A DNA stretch of 64,000 nucleotides. Origin: Strongylocentrotus purpuratus (lineage: Eukaryota; Echinodermata; Echinoidea; Camarodonta; Strongylocentrotidae). A model generated the notes under the pieces. It had not been told where the DNA came from and searched no databases. It saw only the letters and a program-made list of their open reading frames with translations. This document shows, piece after piece, positions 13,501-28,300 of this stretch. Location of the stretch: NCBI RefSeq assembly GCF_000002235.5, contig NW_022145615.1, forward strand, positions 34,976,594 through 35,040,593, read 5' to 3'. The position numbers were made by a program, and so were the translations under genes. Each line of letters begins with the position of its first letter. Position 1 is the stretch's first letter.

Positions 13501-16500
13501 AGCTCACCATCCCGATCTCACAGGACAGCATACCAGAAGAAGCAGAGGTGATTACCATACTGCCAATACTCCAATTTTTATACTTCTTAATACTTTTTAA
13601 TATTTATTACACCATCTGAATACATTTGTATTGCATTTTATCACAGTTTTTAAAGAGAAGGTTGAGTTCTGGGAAGAGGTGAAAAATAATTTGTGAGCAT
13701 TACTCATTCTTATTATGCAAGTGTGGAAGAACATCAGTTAAGACATGTTCCCTGAAAAGCATGGCTCTTCAAATGCCTTCATATTCTAAATATGCATGTA
13801 ACATTGTAAAAATCGGGGGGCCGGTTTTTTACGCCACGTGTTCGTGTAGTCCCATATGCATCTTTCTGTGCAAGTGTTTGTAACTTTACCAAGACTTGGC
13901 CACATTTCTTATCATTTTGATGATTCCAGAACCTTGCAATACACACAAATTCTTATATGCTAGATGATCAACCTTTTCTGGTCGGTTCCACACCGTTTCT
14001 TTCACAATGCAATCGCATGACCAGAACTCAACTTCATCTTTAATTGAATTCCTGTATCTGTATACATTTTATTTTATTTGTTTTGATTTAAACATTTACT
14101 CAATTTTACTAGCAATATTTTATATTGTGTATGTATTTCATTTTGGATACCGCTTTGCTGTTTTGATGTAAACATTTATTCATTTTTATATATATATTTT
14201 TTTCCCCATTTGCTATGTTTTCTTTATATATATAAATATATGTTTTTTTTATATGATTGTATGTTTGATGTAAACTTGCATATTTAGTCTTTGGACTTTT
14301 TGACAAGTCGTGAATAAAACCTCATTTGAATCTTGAAAAAAGGTATACATCATCCAGCTCCTACCTGAGACTGCCACAGGAGGCGTCAGGGTGGACGGGG
14401 TCATTGAGGGGACTCTGGTGGTTCGTGACAGCGACGATGTCTATGGAGTCCTGCAGTTCTCTTCTGATAGTGACCAGTCCATCTTGGTCAGCCCTCAACC
14501 TAGGAGATTGCAGCTCCTCTTGACCAGGAGTGGAGGAAGAGTTGGAGATCTGCTTGTCACCTTCAATGCATCTTATGTCTTGATGGATGGATCTTTGGAT
14601 GAAACAGAAAGTAAGTGTATGAATAATTTCATTCATTTTCCATTGATGCATCTTATACAGGAAACAATTCTACTGATATTTCAAAAGAATAAAATTAACG
14701 ATTAGTCATTACAGATCAAGATACATTATGTGTCATTTGTATACAAAATTGTTGTAACAAAGTAAAACATTAAATTTTTGATGATGCTTATTTATAATGG
14801 TTTACTTATATATATACATATATATGAAGAGCTTTTTAATGTGAGATTTACACATTAATATATATATATATATATATTCTTTACGGTGTTAGAGTAAACC
14901 TTTGGATATTTATATGAATTTTCAATTGCTGAAAAAAGGAAATGCTTTGTCCTGTGCTTCATTTCATAATTCTCCTCACTTATAGATGTCTTAGAATCTG
15001 TTGGCAGCAGTACAACAGTATTCCTGGATGGAACCTCCGTCCATCGTTTTGAGGTTCCTGTTCAGGCCAATGCTTTCCTCAGTCTTGGTGCACAGTTTTT
15101 CATCACGCTGGTGGATGTGTCTCTGCTCAGTCCAACTCCGATCCTCCCGCCCACCAGCCCTCGCATCGGGTCAAAGGTCACAGTATCTCTGCCAATAACG
15201 ACAGCCATTGCTAATGGAGAAATTGGCTTCAATATGTTTGGCTTGGCCGTGGATGTCCAGGAACCAATGGGCCCAAATCCATATGAAGTGAGTCTTATTT
15301 GAAATCCTTTGTAAATCTTGAGCTTTAGAAAAGTAATAGTCTGTTGAGAGCCAGAAGGGCACAAGCTCATATTCATTTACAGACAGTATTATATATAATT
15401 GTATTCAGGAATTATTCTAGTTTTGTTGCCCTTTTGTGTGTACATGAACATGAATGTACTGAATGTACATTTTTTTGGAGACCGTATAATGAAAGACAAG
15501 TCCTATTTGCCTGATGGTACGGGCACTATAATAATTCAAGTTTGACACACTACACATGTGGTTAAATGTGGGTAAATCTATTTCAAAATTGTACTGTCCA
15601 AGCAATATCGTCTTGTTTGTTCAACAAAAAATTAACGTGTTTGGGTGAATAAACAGTTGATAACACAGAGAAGAATGCTTCAAACTTTTGTTTGAAATGT
15701 TTTTGAAATCTTCCACTTATTCTTAATATCCTTGTTCATTTGAATTGCTTTAGACACTTACAAATAAATTTGCATCATTTCATATATTTATTGTTGACTT
15801 TTTCCCTTGGGCCTATTTTTGTCTTGTTGTACATGCAGCTATCACTGAACCTGACCCGAGAAGGTACATCAGGAGAAGCCGTGGTGCTTTGGAGGATCAT
15901 TGATCAATCAGGTTCAGGGAACATTGCCTCTGAGGATGACTATGGCTTTCCTAATGGCTCTGTCAGGTTTGCTCCAGGTGAGAAGATGCATAGATTAAAG
16001 TTATTTTATTTAGAATAATGGCTTAGAATGCAATTATTGAAGCCCATTTTTTATTTTGTTATTTCCTCAAAATGTTGTCAGAGTTCTGTGATTGCCGATG
16101 ATGAATAGTAGATACTGTCAATTCTAAGCTGTTGCAGTAAAATCTGTACAGTTGAAAACTAAAATTAAATTGTTTGTACCATTGCCAAGTTTTGAATTTT
16201 TCAAGTGTGTGAAATTTATTTGTCCCAAGTCATGTTTCTAGAAAATGTGGCATACATCGTTAGGTATTCAACAAAGGCCCCAATTTAGCATGTCCACCTT
16301 TCATTCTTGAGTTTCAAAATACCAAAGACATCAAATTTACAAGGGATATGAATAATTCTGCTGTTAACTGTATATAAAGACCACTCAATGGAGACAAGAA
16401 AAGAGGTCTTTATAGGCAGGTGGTCTTTATGTACAGGCTCTGTAAGTACACAACTCAATGAGAAACACTATTCAAGGGAAACAGAAACATGGCCTTTATA

Positions 16501-19331
16501 TACAGGTGGTCTTTCTATAGTCAGGTAACTGCTAATGTAGGTTCATTGTATCCAGTTTCATTGGAATTGCCTTTTTCTACCAGAATTAAATCTCAGTTGT
16601 CGCAATGTAGTTGTAGTCACCCCACATTTTCTTGAATCTTTTTTTATTGGGAATTAAATATCAAATCAAAAGTTCAAGTTTTAGCATGTAAAGGTGTTTA
16701 AATGTATTTTGTACTTCTTTTATATCAAGTTTTTGAAATGTTATCATTCATTTCATTTTTCAACATCTAGGTGAATCTATGCAGGTCCTCACTGTTGAAA
16801 TTTTACCTGATGAACTTGCGGAAACAGATGAAACGTTTGGAGTGGAACTTTATCAAGTCTTTCCAGATAATCAGCTTCTTCGCTCCGAAGACACCATCGC
16901 CACTGTCACCATCCTTGAAAACGACAACCCTGGTGGCAGCTTTGAGTTCTCCTCTTCCACGGCTGGACCATACACCATCTCAGAAGGAGGTGATGTCATC
17001 CAGATCCAGATGGAACGTACTGGTGGAAGCTTGGTCCAGAGGAGTGTTGTATTCTCCATCGAGGGGGGTGGAAGTGCAGAGTTCTTTGGTGCCCAGGGCT
17101 TGGCAGAGTTTCCACCTGGTGTCCATACCTACACTATCACTCTTGCAGCAGTTGCTGATGACATCCCTGAATTAGATGAAACATTTTACCTGACTCTCTC
17201 CCCATACGGCACGCCTGCAAGCAAACTTGGTAACCGTACCATGATAGAGATCACAGTCCTCAGCAACGATGACCCGTATGGCGTTATTGAATTCCAAGAC
17301 GACCCAGCCTTGATCTACATTGATGAGAGCACTAGCAGTAGCAACCAGACGGCTGAGTTTGCGGTGGTGAGGTCGAGAGGTACCTTCGGAGAGGCTTCTG
17401 TATCTTGGAATGTACAGCCTGCAGGATCATTCTTTGATCTTATTCCTACTCAAGGTGTTGTCACATTTGGGAATGGAGAAAGCCTCAAGTTTGTTTCTGT
17501 CACAGCTCGCAATGACCAGGTATATGATCTGGAAGTTTACACAGATTTTGTTTTTACGGTTTTATTTTCATCTTGGAAATTATGATTAAATATCAGGAAT
17601 ACAAATGAAGACTGGATTAAGCAGAATTCATGCATGCATTTGTATTTCTGTTTATTTTTCTCACTCAACTCAGGTTATGTAAATGGGTACTTGGCAGGAA
17701 TTAATTCCTTGAAATGCTTGAGCGCCGTAATGGCAGCCATGCTAAAGCCAGGTTAATAATCGGGAGCACCAGGAGTGTCAAGTCTGACAGACATGAGTGC
17801 TATACTAGAACCCACTATTATTATTACTATTATTAGGCAAATGAGTAGCACAGACACCAGTTTCTCAGTTGATTGTGCACTTCGAAATTTCAAATTACTT
17901 ACATGTGTATCAACTTGATATTTGTAGACTTTATAATTTCTTCTTTAAATCAATGACACATTTTGTTTCTTCCTAGATTCCTGAAGGATCTGAGAGTTTT
18001 ACTATCACTGTCTCTAACCCAACTGGAGGTAGCCGTCTTGGAGCACCTGCTACAGCCACTCTTAACATCAATAAAAATGATGATGCTGTCTTCTTTGAAG
18101 GTGAGTTGTAATCTCTTAATTTTTGTATAAGTTATGCATAGAACTTTTGTGTCACTTTAGAAAATGCCAAAAGTTTGCCTAAGTCTGAGGTACATCAAGT
18201 ACAATTTCCTTCACTTATGTGGCCTTCTTGGACTTTATACAATGTTTCATTTTTGTATATCAGTGCAATGGGTCCTCAAATTATCTTTCATTCAAATGTT
18301 ATTTCTTCATGTAATTTTATACCATAGTGCCTACCTTTTATTTATTGGAATTGAATTTGCCAAGGTTTGCTTTGAATTATGTTCTCTATCAGTTAAAAAA
18401 CTAAAATATTTACATGTTATACCTTTGAGAAATTTATTGAACATGATTTTCTTCTCCAGATCCTGTGAATGTTACTGTGAATGAGCCTGGTTCTGTGACC
18501 CTGACTGTCCGGCGGAACAGCACTGGAGACTCTGCAGCCACTGTAGACTTCCGGACCCTGCCAGGCACAGCCCTATCGACCAGAGATGACTTTGCAGAGA
18601 CAAGCGGTCAGCTGAGCTTCCCTGTTGGAGTCATGACGGCCTCTATTGATCTTCTCATCTTGGATGACACGGAACCTGAAGATTCTGAAACATTCTTGGT
18701 CCAGCTGTTCAACCCCATTGGTAAGAACTATGTTTGTTTTAGGGTGTGAACATGTTGAAATTTTGTATGTCTTTTGTCTGTAGATTGGCAGTACTTCTTT
18801 CATCTGTTTCTAGAATACTTAAACTACTCTCATTAATAATACACGATTAGAAACATGTTGCTTGCATTGCTGATGTAGTCATAGAATTGACTGTTTCTAA
18901 TTTTTGGACATTTCAAGTAAAATGTGCCTTGTTTCAAATCTAGTCTAGAAGTCATGTTGTGAAAATATTGAAAAGTTACTTTTTGCATAAATGTGAAGAG
19001 GTTTGTGGAGGAGGGGGAGTGGTTCTGTGTACATTGTACATCTTACATGCTCACCAATTTGTTTTCCATCATTGACCTAAATGTACAAAATTCTTACATA
19101 GATGTATTAATATATCATACAAATATACAAGACAGAACTACATGAAATACCAACATTAAGCCTATCCTCTCATTTTATCCGTTACAGGTGATATTGTAGT
19201 GTATGGTTCTGGCATAGCAACTGTAACTATAGAAGCTAATGATGACCCAGGAGGTGTGTTCAGTTTCCTAGAACCAGTTGAAGATGTTGTCACTAATGAG
19301 GAGTCAGTCTTGAACTTTGTGTAAGTAATAT

Positions 19332-19378
<47 letters not shown>

Positions 19379-22300
19379 GGGGGGGGTAATTGTGCATGCA
19401 AAAGGACAGGAATACCGGTAATAGATGAACCTTCATTGTGCATGCATGCCCTGAATAGAGAGAATCAAGCAAATATAAGTTGTATTATCTAGTAAAATCT
19501 AGTCAAATAATGATGGATTTCTGTAGAGAGCAGACAAGCTTTTTGATCATTAAAAGAGAGAGTTTCTAAATGTTTGTATTCCTTGTTCTCTTGACCTTGC
19601 ATAATAAGGTTTTCAGAGATTATATAACTGACTCCACAATGACAATTTCTCTGTGGTCAGTTTTACTACTTGAATTCCTAACCCTGCCCAAACACTTTAC
19701 CTAATTCTTGTGTATGCCTATCATCTAAGCTAAAAGCAATCCACACTTCTAACCCTCTCTCTTTGACAAATTAAGCCAGAGGAAATGTTGGATTTCCACA
19801 TTATCATTCTATCTCATGAAATGTTTTGTTATCCTTCTCATGTGAAATACAAGTTAGATAATGGCCTTTGAGACGTTTGATGGATACTAACTTTGTTCAC
19901 TCCACAGTGTTGTGAGAGAGCGTGGTAGCTTTGGAATAGTCCAGGTCAACTGGGTCATCACAACCAACACCTCGACACCTCTCTCTGACGATGAAGACTT
20001 TGAAGAGGTCAGAGGTTACGTGGAGTTTGCAACCAGTCAGAATCAAGGGACTATCACCCTTCGGACCCTGACTGATGGTATCCCAGAGTTCAACGAACAC
20101 TTCTTGCTTACGCTGACAAGTACAAATGGTATGGCTTATCTTATGTTCCTTCATTATCTCACATATATATTTGACTGAAGACTGTACATAGTTCTGTTTA
20201 ACATCAGAACAATTGAACATTTGGCAGTAGCATACATGTTGAGGTGAAAGAAGTGTATTACCTGAATATAAAAATTGGAAGTATGTAGCGTATAATCAAA
20301 TTGTAGCATTTTGTCCTGTGCCCAGTATATAGGTATTATTTCTTTGATGCTACAGTACATGTATTTATGGATGCCCCTGCTACGGCTCTTTTGTGGGGCG
20401 CACAATGATTTTCCCTCTCAGTATATGACTAGTACTTTGAATTTATGATATATCATTTAACATTATTTTAGGAATAGGGGGTAATCATGCTGTGTCACCA
20501 GCATAGTAGTTTATGATAACCTCTGTATGATATCCAATCTCCCATTGATCAATTCCCCTTGCTAATGCTGTCTATGTTCCTAAGAGTTGCTATTGATTCA
20601 AATTGACCCCAGCTTGAAGTCGGTCAAAACTATGTACCAACGAGATAGGAGATTGTAAATGTATGATTAATTGGAGGGACTTGTAATTGATTTGGGTCAG
20701 GCGCACCTATGTATTAGACAGGGCGTAGATGATCCGTACCATGAATATAACTGCTCTATCTCATTTAGGTGGAGGGAGACTGTCTACAAGCCAGTCCCTG
20801 TCTGCATCCATTGAGATCTTGGTGAATGACGACCCTTACGGTGTCCTGGTATTCTCCTCGTCCTCAAGGGAGAAGGATGTTGCTGAGGATTACTATCCTG
20901 GTGATGAGGACCTAGCAACAGCCATCTTCACTGTGCAGAGACTCCAGGGGACCTCTGGGTCTGTAGGGGTGAGTCAGAACAAGCGTCCATCAAGTTCTTT
21001 TTTGTATTTATTAGTTGTGATAATAAAGCGTTGCTGTATGGTCAATAGATTGCTCTGGAAAATTCTGTCGCCTTTCACTGACATGGACTATTTTGAAGAA
21101 AGTATGCTGTTAAGTCACATGGATGAGATCAAAACATTTTAAAACAATTACAGATCATTGAGTAGCTTAGGTTGAAAGGGTTGCAACAGTCTGAACAACA
21201 GAGTCCTGAGGTTATTAATAAAAGTTAGCCAATTTCATATTTGGTCCTGAAAAAACAAGGTTATAAATCTTTTGATAATATTATGACACAAGCATTAATT
21301 TGAAACACAAAACAAGACAGAACAATGAAACAAAACAAAGTGAAGTTGTTTTACTGTGCACAATTTTGGAGATGAGGAGATATATGTATCTGATATGCAG
21401 AATATAGATTAGATACCAGGATTTGATCTCTATAGTGGTGAAGTGTAAAGATTAAAAACACGAATTTACACTAAACATTTTTCTCTTCCGGCAGGCTGTT
21501 TGGGAACTTTACTCAGATATCATCTCAGGGAACCTCCCTAGCGTGATTGACCTCCTCTTCCTTGGTGAATATAATCCTTCTAACGGAGTAACTCTAGTGA
21601 CCGGTGAACAGCGTCAGTACACTGGCACACCCGTCTACTCCTTCAATGGGCAAATATGTAAGTAGCACTCAATCAGAATTATCTATATACCAGTGGTTCA
21701 GACTATATTCATCACAAGCTAGTATTAAAACATTAACACATTTATCTAGTTGACTTAATTTAAGACCTGTTCACATATGCCATTGTGATGGTCTTTTGTG
21801 AATTTCATGTATGTTGTGATTCTATTGCCACTAACTGGTTGAGAAATGTAGCAGTAACAGCCCTTGCTTGGTACATGTACTGACTGATTACTTTTCTTTT
21901 GTGTTTAGTATCACTGATGACAGTACCCCAAGTCTACCACCCGTCCCGCACCGACACAGCCGCAGGGTTTACCATGAGCGCTTGGGTGCGTCCTGACCAG
22001 GGCTGTGATGGGTTCATCATCTCTAAGGTCTCTTCTGCTTCTGCCCTGGTGACCTACTACGGCCTCAGGCTCCAGGTTCCTTCCAGGACTGTCACATACC
22101 TCGAGCTGGAGTACTCTACAGCAACACTGGTAAGGTCTTAACGCTTACATTTAAACAAAATTGAAGTTTCGATTTTAGGCCTGTTTTTGCCAGTGTTGCT
22201 AGAATGAAAGTAATCATTAAGGATAAATTTGCTTTAAGACCTCTCTGAGGAATTGTTTTACAAAGAATATGGGTTGAAGGAAAATATTAACATTAAATGT

Positions 22301-25300
22301 CTGCTTTTGTTGATTTGTACATAAATCTGTTATAAGATGTGATAAAAAAAAATTGTTTTTTGTACTTGTACTGTAAAAATGAGTATTGTATTGTATTTAC
22401 ATTTACTTGTTTGTTTTTATAAAGCTGTTATAACTTTGCTGTGATTTTTTACAAATATTTTGTGTGAGAATCTTTCTCAGTTGCTATTCTTGGTTTTGCT
22501 TGTACAGCATCTTTTGATTCTGAACACACCTAATTTGTTTTGGTACAATCTTTATATCTGCATTGCTCTAATTCCTAATATGTAAAATAATGTCTCATTT
22601 TCTCCAGACCAACCTTGCCCTTGGGACCACCCGATTTGATCTGGAACTGACCAATGGTGCATGGCATTTTGTTGTAGTCACAGTGGACAACCAGAGACTA
22701 AAAGCAAACCTCTATATAGATGGTATAGCAGTTGGAATAGATCTGTAAGTTTTTTTAAATTTGAAATATGCTTTAATGTTCCTACCCTATCATATTTCAT
22801 GTTAGGATTTCATGTATTGATTTGATAACTCTTATGTTGCTCTACATAGAGCTGTAAGCAATATGGGAGTTTTTGTGAATTTGTTATCCTGACTGTAATG
22901 TAATGCAACATGATGGGGTGTGTCATTAGGTGGTCTGTTGTCAACAGACCACCTATTGATTTCGTCAGAATTTTCTTTCTTTATTTATTTATTCTTTATT
23001 TTTATTTAATTCTTCGCTTTTTTGTGACCAGGATAATTCAATATCAGTTTAGTAAATTTCTTTAAATTTTGGCACAGTCATAGGTAATTGTCATGAGACG
23101 TGACAGTAACATTTTTAAGGTCATCCAGGCGCCATTTTGTGAAATCACATTATCCATCATATCTTCATGATGCATCCGCAAAGGTCATTCATATTCATAT
23201 CACATTTACTTCAGGTTAAGGATCAACATGTCCTGTCATCAAAGGTCACATAAAGGTCATGATGCGAGCGTATGCGTGCGTTAAAATTTAAAAATGTTCA
23301 AAATCACTTAACTATTAAACGAGAGTATGAATCAGGTCATTTTAAGCATTTGAAAAATTTGCTTTCGCACACCTATGCGTGCGCGTTTCCGCGCGTACCC
23401 GCTCGTAAGGCATTTTGCAACGTAAAATCGCCATATTTTCTCTGTCATCATATTTGACATCTTTTGCCAAGCATTTTGATACCTTGTTTACCTTTTTCTG
23501 AGCATTAATAACGGAATGAGCGTCCGTTTAAGATAATGTCTGTGCGTGCAAGCTCTTGTAATACATAGCATATATGGGCGAAAACATGCCTGTACCAAAT
23601 CAATTGTAGCTCTTTAAGATGCCTGCAGACCCCTAATTTTATTTTCATATTTGGATAGAGTAAGAATCGTAGATATGATTTCATGTCTCATTTGACCCTC
23701 GATGAACTCATGATGTCATCACAATAGCCTCTGAACTCAAAATATCTATTTGCATATTATGACGTCAGCATATTTTTAGAAAATTTATTGTATCTCTGTG
23801 AATATTGATCGATGATCCTCCAATTTTAGATATGTTCTAGCTGAGACAATTTTCTACAAATGCAGTCGCCACGATATTTCCTTTTGACAAAGGCATCATG
23901 GCGTATTTTTGCGATTAAAGGAGGCATGTCAATTTTGCACATTTTGTGTGTATTCTCTATAGGACATGACTTTTTCTCAAAACTGGATTCTACATTCCCG
24001 TACGTCTTTCGCGAGCAATATCATCATGATCAGCATTGTTTACATGTCTATATAACTTCTCCCTACTCTATATAGTTTCTGCTTGATTTTTGATGCTTTT
24101 TGAGTATGTTATAGCTGAGACTATATGCTATCTAAATGTCCCCTCATTTTTTCCATCAGCTGCGGGATCATGCTCATCATCATGATCATCATCATCAATA
24201 TCATTAACATTATCGTTATTATCAACATCTAACATTATCATTATCATCATCATCATCACCATTACTATCATGATCATCATCATGCTCATCATGATGATGA
24301 TATGATCATCATCATCATTGTTTACATGTCTATATAACTTCTCCCATTCTCAAATATATGGTAAGAAGTGAAGACAGACCACCTAATTCGTCCGCATGAC
24401 GAATTAAATTTTCTAGTGTTTTCTTTATCTTTGCTATTTTGTGGTGGTATAATTACCTTCATTTAAAATGTGTTTAGTCTAACAGTATTCTGCAGTAAAT
24501 GTGTTATCATTTAAAGTTTTGAAATATGAGACTAAGCAAATACTAAAGCCCTACATCCACACACTTTATGATCTGTTATCTGATTTATGAAGATCTGGCA
24601 ATCATATTAGATATGGAAATCTAAACAAACATCATCTTCCTGATGTAGGCTATTATAATGATAACAATATAAACAACCAGAATTTTGTGTATTTAAAAAA
24701 ATGCTTTCTATTCACAATAAAAGCTGAACCGACTCCAAATATTAGACAAATATCTGATGTCACTACAATTCTTAGACCATGTAGCTTTCCTCCTCCATGT
24801 AATCTTGAAAAGAAATGTCTTGAAATCTAGATTTTATTAATCATATGATGAATGAGATCCTTGAGTCATTGAGATTTAATGTTTGAATGAATGTTCATAT
24901 CCAAAACTGGATCATTGATTGATTGATTGAAGGATTTTATTGATAATTATCCATTCTCGCAGTCCAAAGACTAAATTGCAATGGTTACAACAGTTTACAA
25001 TGTATATACATGATAAAAGCAATTATACAATAATATATTAAAACAGTCTAGGCAATCAACATTGAAATTCAAATAAAAGTGATCAACTGACAATTATTAT
25101 GGCAACTCATTAATTTCAATTAATAAGCATGAAAATCATAACTGAAACATTCTAAAAATAAACTATTGAAGTTAATCATTAAAACCATAAATTACAAATT
25201 TGGCATGCCGAAGGATTGAGTTTGTGTCATTGGTAAAACATATCGGAAATATTGGAATTGAATTTCATGATGAATTAAGAAATAAGGAATTACATTGGAA

Positions 25301-28300
25301 ATCTGCGAAGAATATTGAAATTTGTTGATAATTAAAATTAAAAAAATACACATATTGCACTGGCTATCAGATTGTTTAGTGATCTTAAGGGCTTAAGTTT
25401 TTTTTTTGTCACTTATTTTGATACAGTGACCTTGCTGGTGTTGTATTGGATGGTGATGGGCAGCTGTATGTAGGAGCATCTAGACCGGGGAATGAACTCT
25501 ACACTGGGATGCTACAGGATGTTAGGATATACAACAGTGTCCTTCAAGAGAGGTGAGAAATGATTACCAGTCTTTTCATGATTAAAATGAAGTTATTCTT
25601 GTGTTATGGATTGGAAAAGGCTAAGAGGGGATTTTGATTCATTTTTTGCAGCTCAGTCCTCTTTACTATTTCGTTCCTGTATAGTACACAACACATTATG
25701 ATTGATATAGATTTCCAAAGTGATATGGAAATTAGTACCCTGGCTTTAGCTCTGACACCCATTTTCAGCACACTGTTCACTTTAAAAAGCCTACCAAGTA
25801 CCATACACATTAGTTTACATGGCAAAGGTAGATGCATGTCGTGCCAGAGGATATTGATGCTTTGCTGAGACTTCAACCAGGGACCTTAGCATGCTCAGTC
25901 AAGTATTGAGACCACTCACTATTGTACACTCTGTAGCACTGAAAGTTCTGTTCACCATGTGTGTGTTGTCTTACAGAGAGATGATGGAGCATGCCCAGTA
26001 AAGTATTAAAACCACTCACTATTCATTGTACACCTGCTGGAACTGAAAGTACTGTATTCCATGTGTGTTGTCTTACACAATTCTACAATTATGTGTAGAA
26101 ATAATATCTGTTGAACTGTTTTGTGTAATCTGCATCATTTTTGTCTGTCGCGCCTTGATCGGAACCTTGATCGTGCGCGTTATAAATTTATATTATTATT
26201 ATTATTACAGAGAGATGATGGAGCTCCTTAACAACCCTGTGGCCCAGGATGTGACTCCCATATCAGGAACTGTGACCTTTGCCCCTGGCGTGACCTCTTC
26301 TGACCTGGAAGTGAATTCTGTACAGGATGTGGAGGAGGAAGGAAACGAGGTGTTCACCCTGTCTCTCATGTCTGTCAGAGGGGGCGCAGCTCTCAGTGAT
26401 GGTGGAGATGTGGCCCTACTATCAGGTGAGCAGTTGATCGTTGTGATTCTGTATATGAATTTTTTTTTTGTGGGGCGAAGATGTACATGTTTCAATCAAG
26501 TCTGATTGTTTATTTCTTTGGACTTTAATATCATCATCCAAAAGACCTGACTCTGGATTAAACACTTGTTCTTTTAAAACCCATCTAAAGAGACAAAAGT
26601 TCCCCCGCTTTGATAGCATCATTTGTAACAAGTTTAATGTCAAGTGGGAATTCAAAATACTTGAATTTGAAGGTTGAACAGAATGTAATTACAGATCACT
26701 TCATTTTGTACAAATTCTCCAGTGACATTTTTTCTTAGCAATGAAATACCCACATTTGTAGGAGACTTTCTTTATGTTTTTTTAAATTAATCAATGTTAA
26801 CACCCCCTTGTGTTTTTACTGACTCGATAGTCTTGAAGAGTGATAATGCCAATGGACTCTTTGGCTTCTCTGGGCAATGCACTTCCACAAATGCTTCAAC
26901 TTCATCTACGGAGGCTCTTCATTTCACCTGTGAGGTCGTCCGTTCCCGTGGTGACCAGGGCATTGTAACCATCCCCTGGGAAGTACGCCTTCAGTCCACA
27001 GATATGATTGCAGAAGAGGACTTTGTCAATGCATCAGGGGTGGTCGTGTTTGGAAATGGAGTTAGAGAACAGGTATGATAACAAACTTCATCTATTCCTT
27101 TATTTAAGCAGCATAGAATTTATTATCAAAAGCAAGTTACAGTGGCTGATATGAGCTATTGAAATTGTTGCGTTTGATTGCCTATGAGCAAATTTATCAT
27201 AGATCTGTGAAAATTGTGAATGAGAACAAATTGCTGTGCATTTTACATGAAACACAAGTTCCTATCTCTTTGAAGTATGAATGAAACTTTATAGAAACAA
27301 TTTGATAAGTGATGTGACAACATCAATTTAATATATAATCTAATCTAATCTAATTCTGTTTTTATGCCTCTGTTACGAGGTAGCCGGAGGCGTTATGTTT
27401 TGTGGTTGTCCGTCCGTCTGTTGTAAATGACTCTTTCCCTTCTACTTTCTTCCTCCCAGACTTTCACTTTTACGACCGTGGATGACCTGGCTCCAGAAGT
27501 GCTGGAGGAGTTCATTGTCCACCTCCTACCTTACCTTCCGTTCTCTGATGATGGATTGATTGGATCAACCAACACCAGTGGAGCCAGCATCGATCCCACC
27601 GCTGCCACCAATCTAATCTCCATCCCATCCAGTGACAACCCGCATGGTCTCCTCCAGTTCTCCATCGGTCAGCCACCAGACCAGGCCGACCCGCTCCTGG
27701 CTCCTGCCTTGGGACTAGTGGAGACCACGGTTAGGGAGGAGGAGGGTGTGGCCAGGCTCTTGGTAGTGAGAGCCCAGGGGTTGCTAGGGGATATCACAGT
27801 GGAGTGGAGGACTGTGGATGGCTCTGCTGTGTCTGCTGGAAAGAACCCAATAGATTTTGTGGTATGAACTATGTTGTCAGTTTTCATTAGGTCTGCTTAA
27901 CTAATCTTTGTTTCAATAATTTCTAATAATTATCTGAATTTCTGTGCATGTATGTACTCGTTGAGTGAGGCATGTAGAGATTTGCCCAAGTATGGAATAG
28001 TTTATTTGACTTTATTTGGTCAAAACTTAACAGTTTCAACCGTCATTGTAGTCTTCCTTAGAATTAAATGTAAATGTACATCAGATAGCATGGGAGGTCT
28101 GTAATGTATTTTACATACTCTTCAAAGGAACACTAGAAAGGCAATAAGTTGTTGTAGTCATGTTAAATATACCGATACCTATATTTTTTACAAGGTGTTG
28201 GGCTTACATGTCAGTCAGTATGATATTTCCTTCATTATTAATGTATGCTTATCAATTCCAATATTTCATACAATTTATCAAGTTTTACATAATGATAATT

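Noticed and set aside
13548-13616. Read-through of exon 5 into the intron as a gene end
   Set aside because: The tail I-L-P-I-L-Q-F-L-Y-F is hydrophobic intron translation, and exon 6 continues the interrupted Calx-beta turn in phase.
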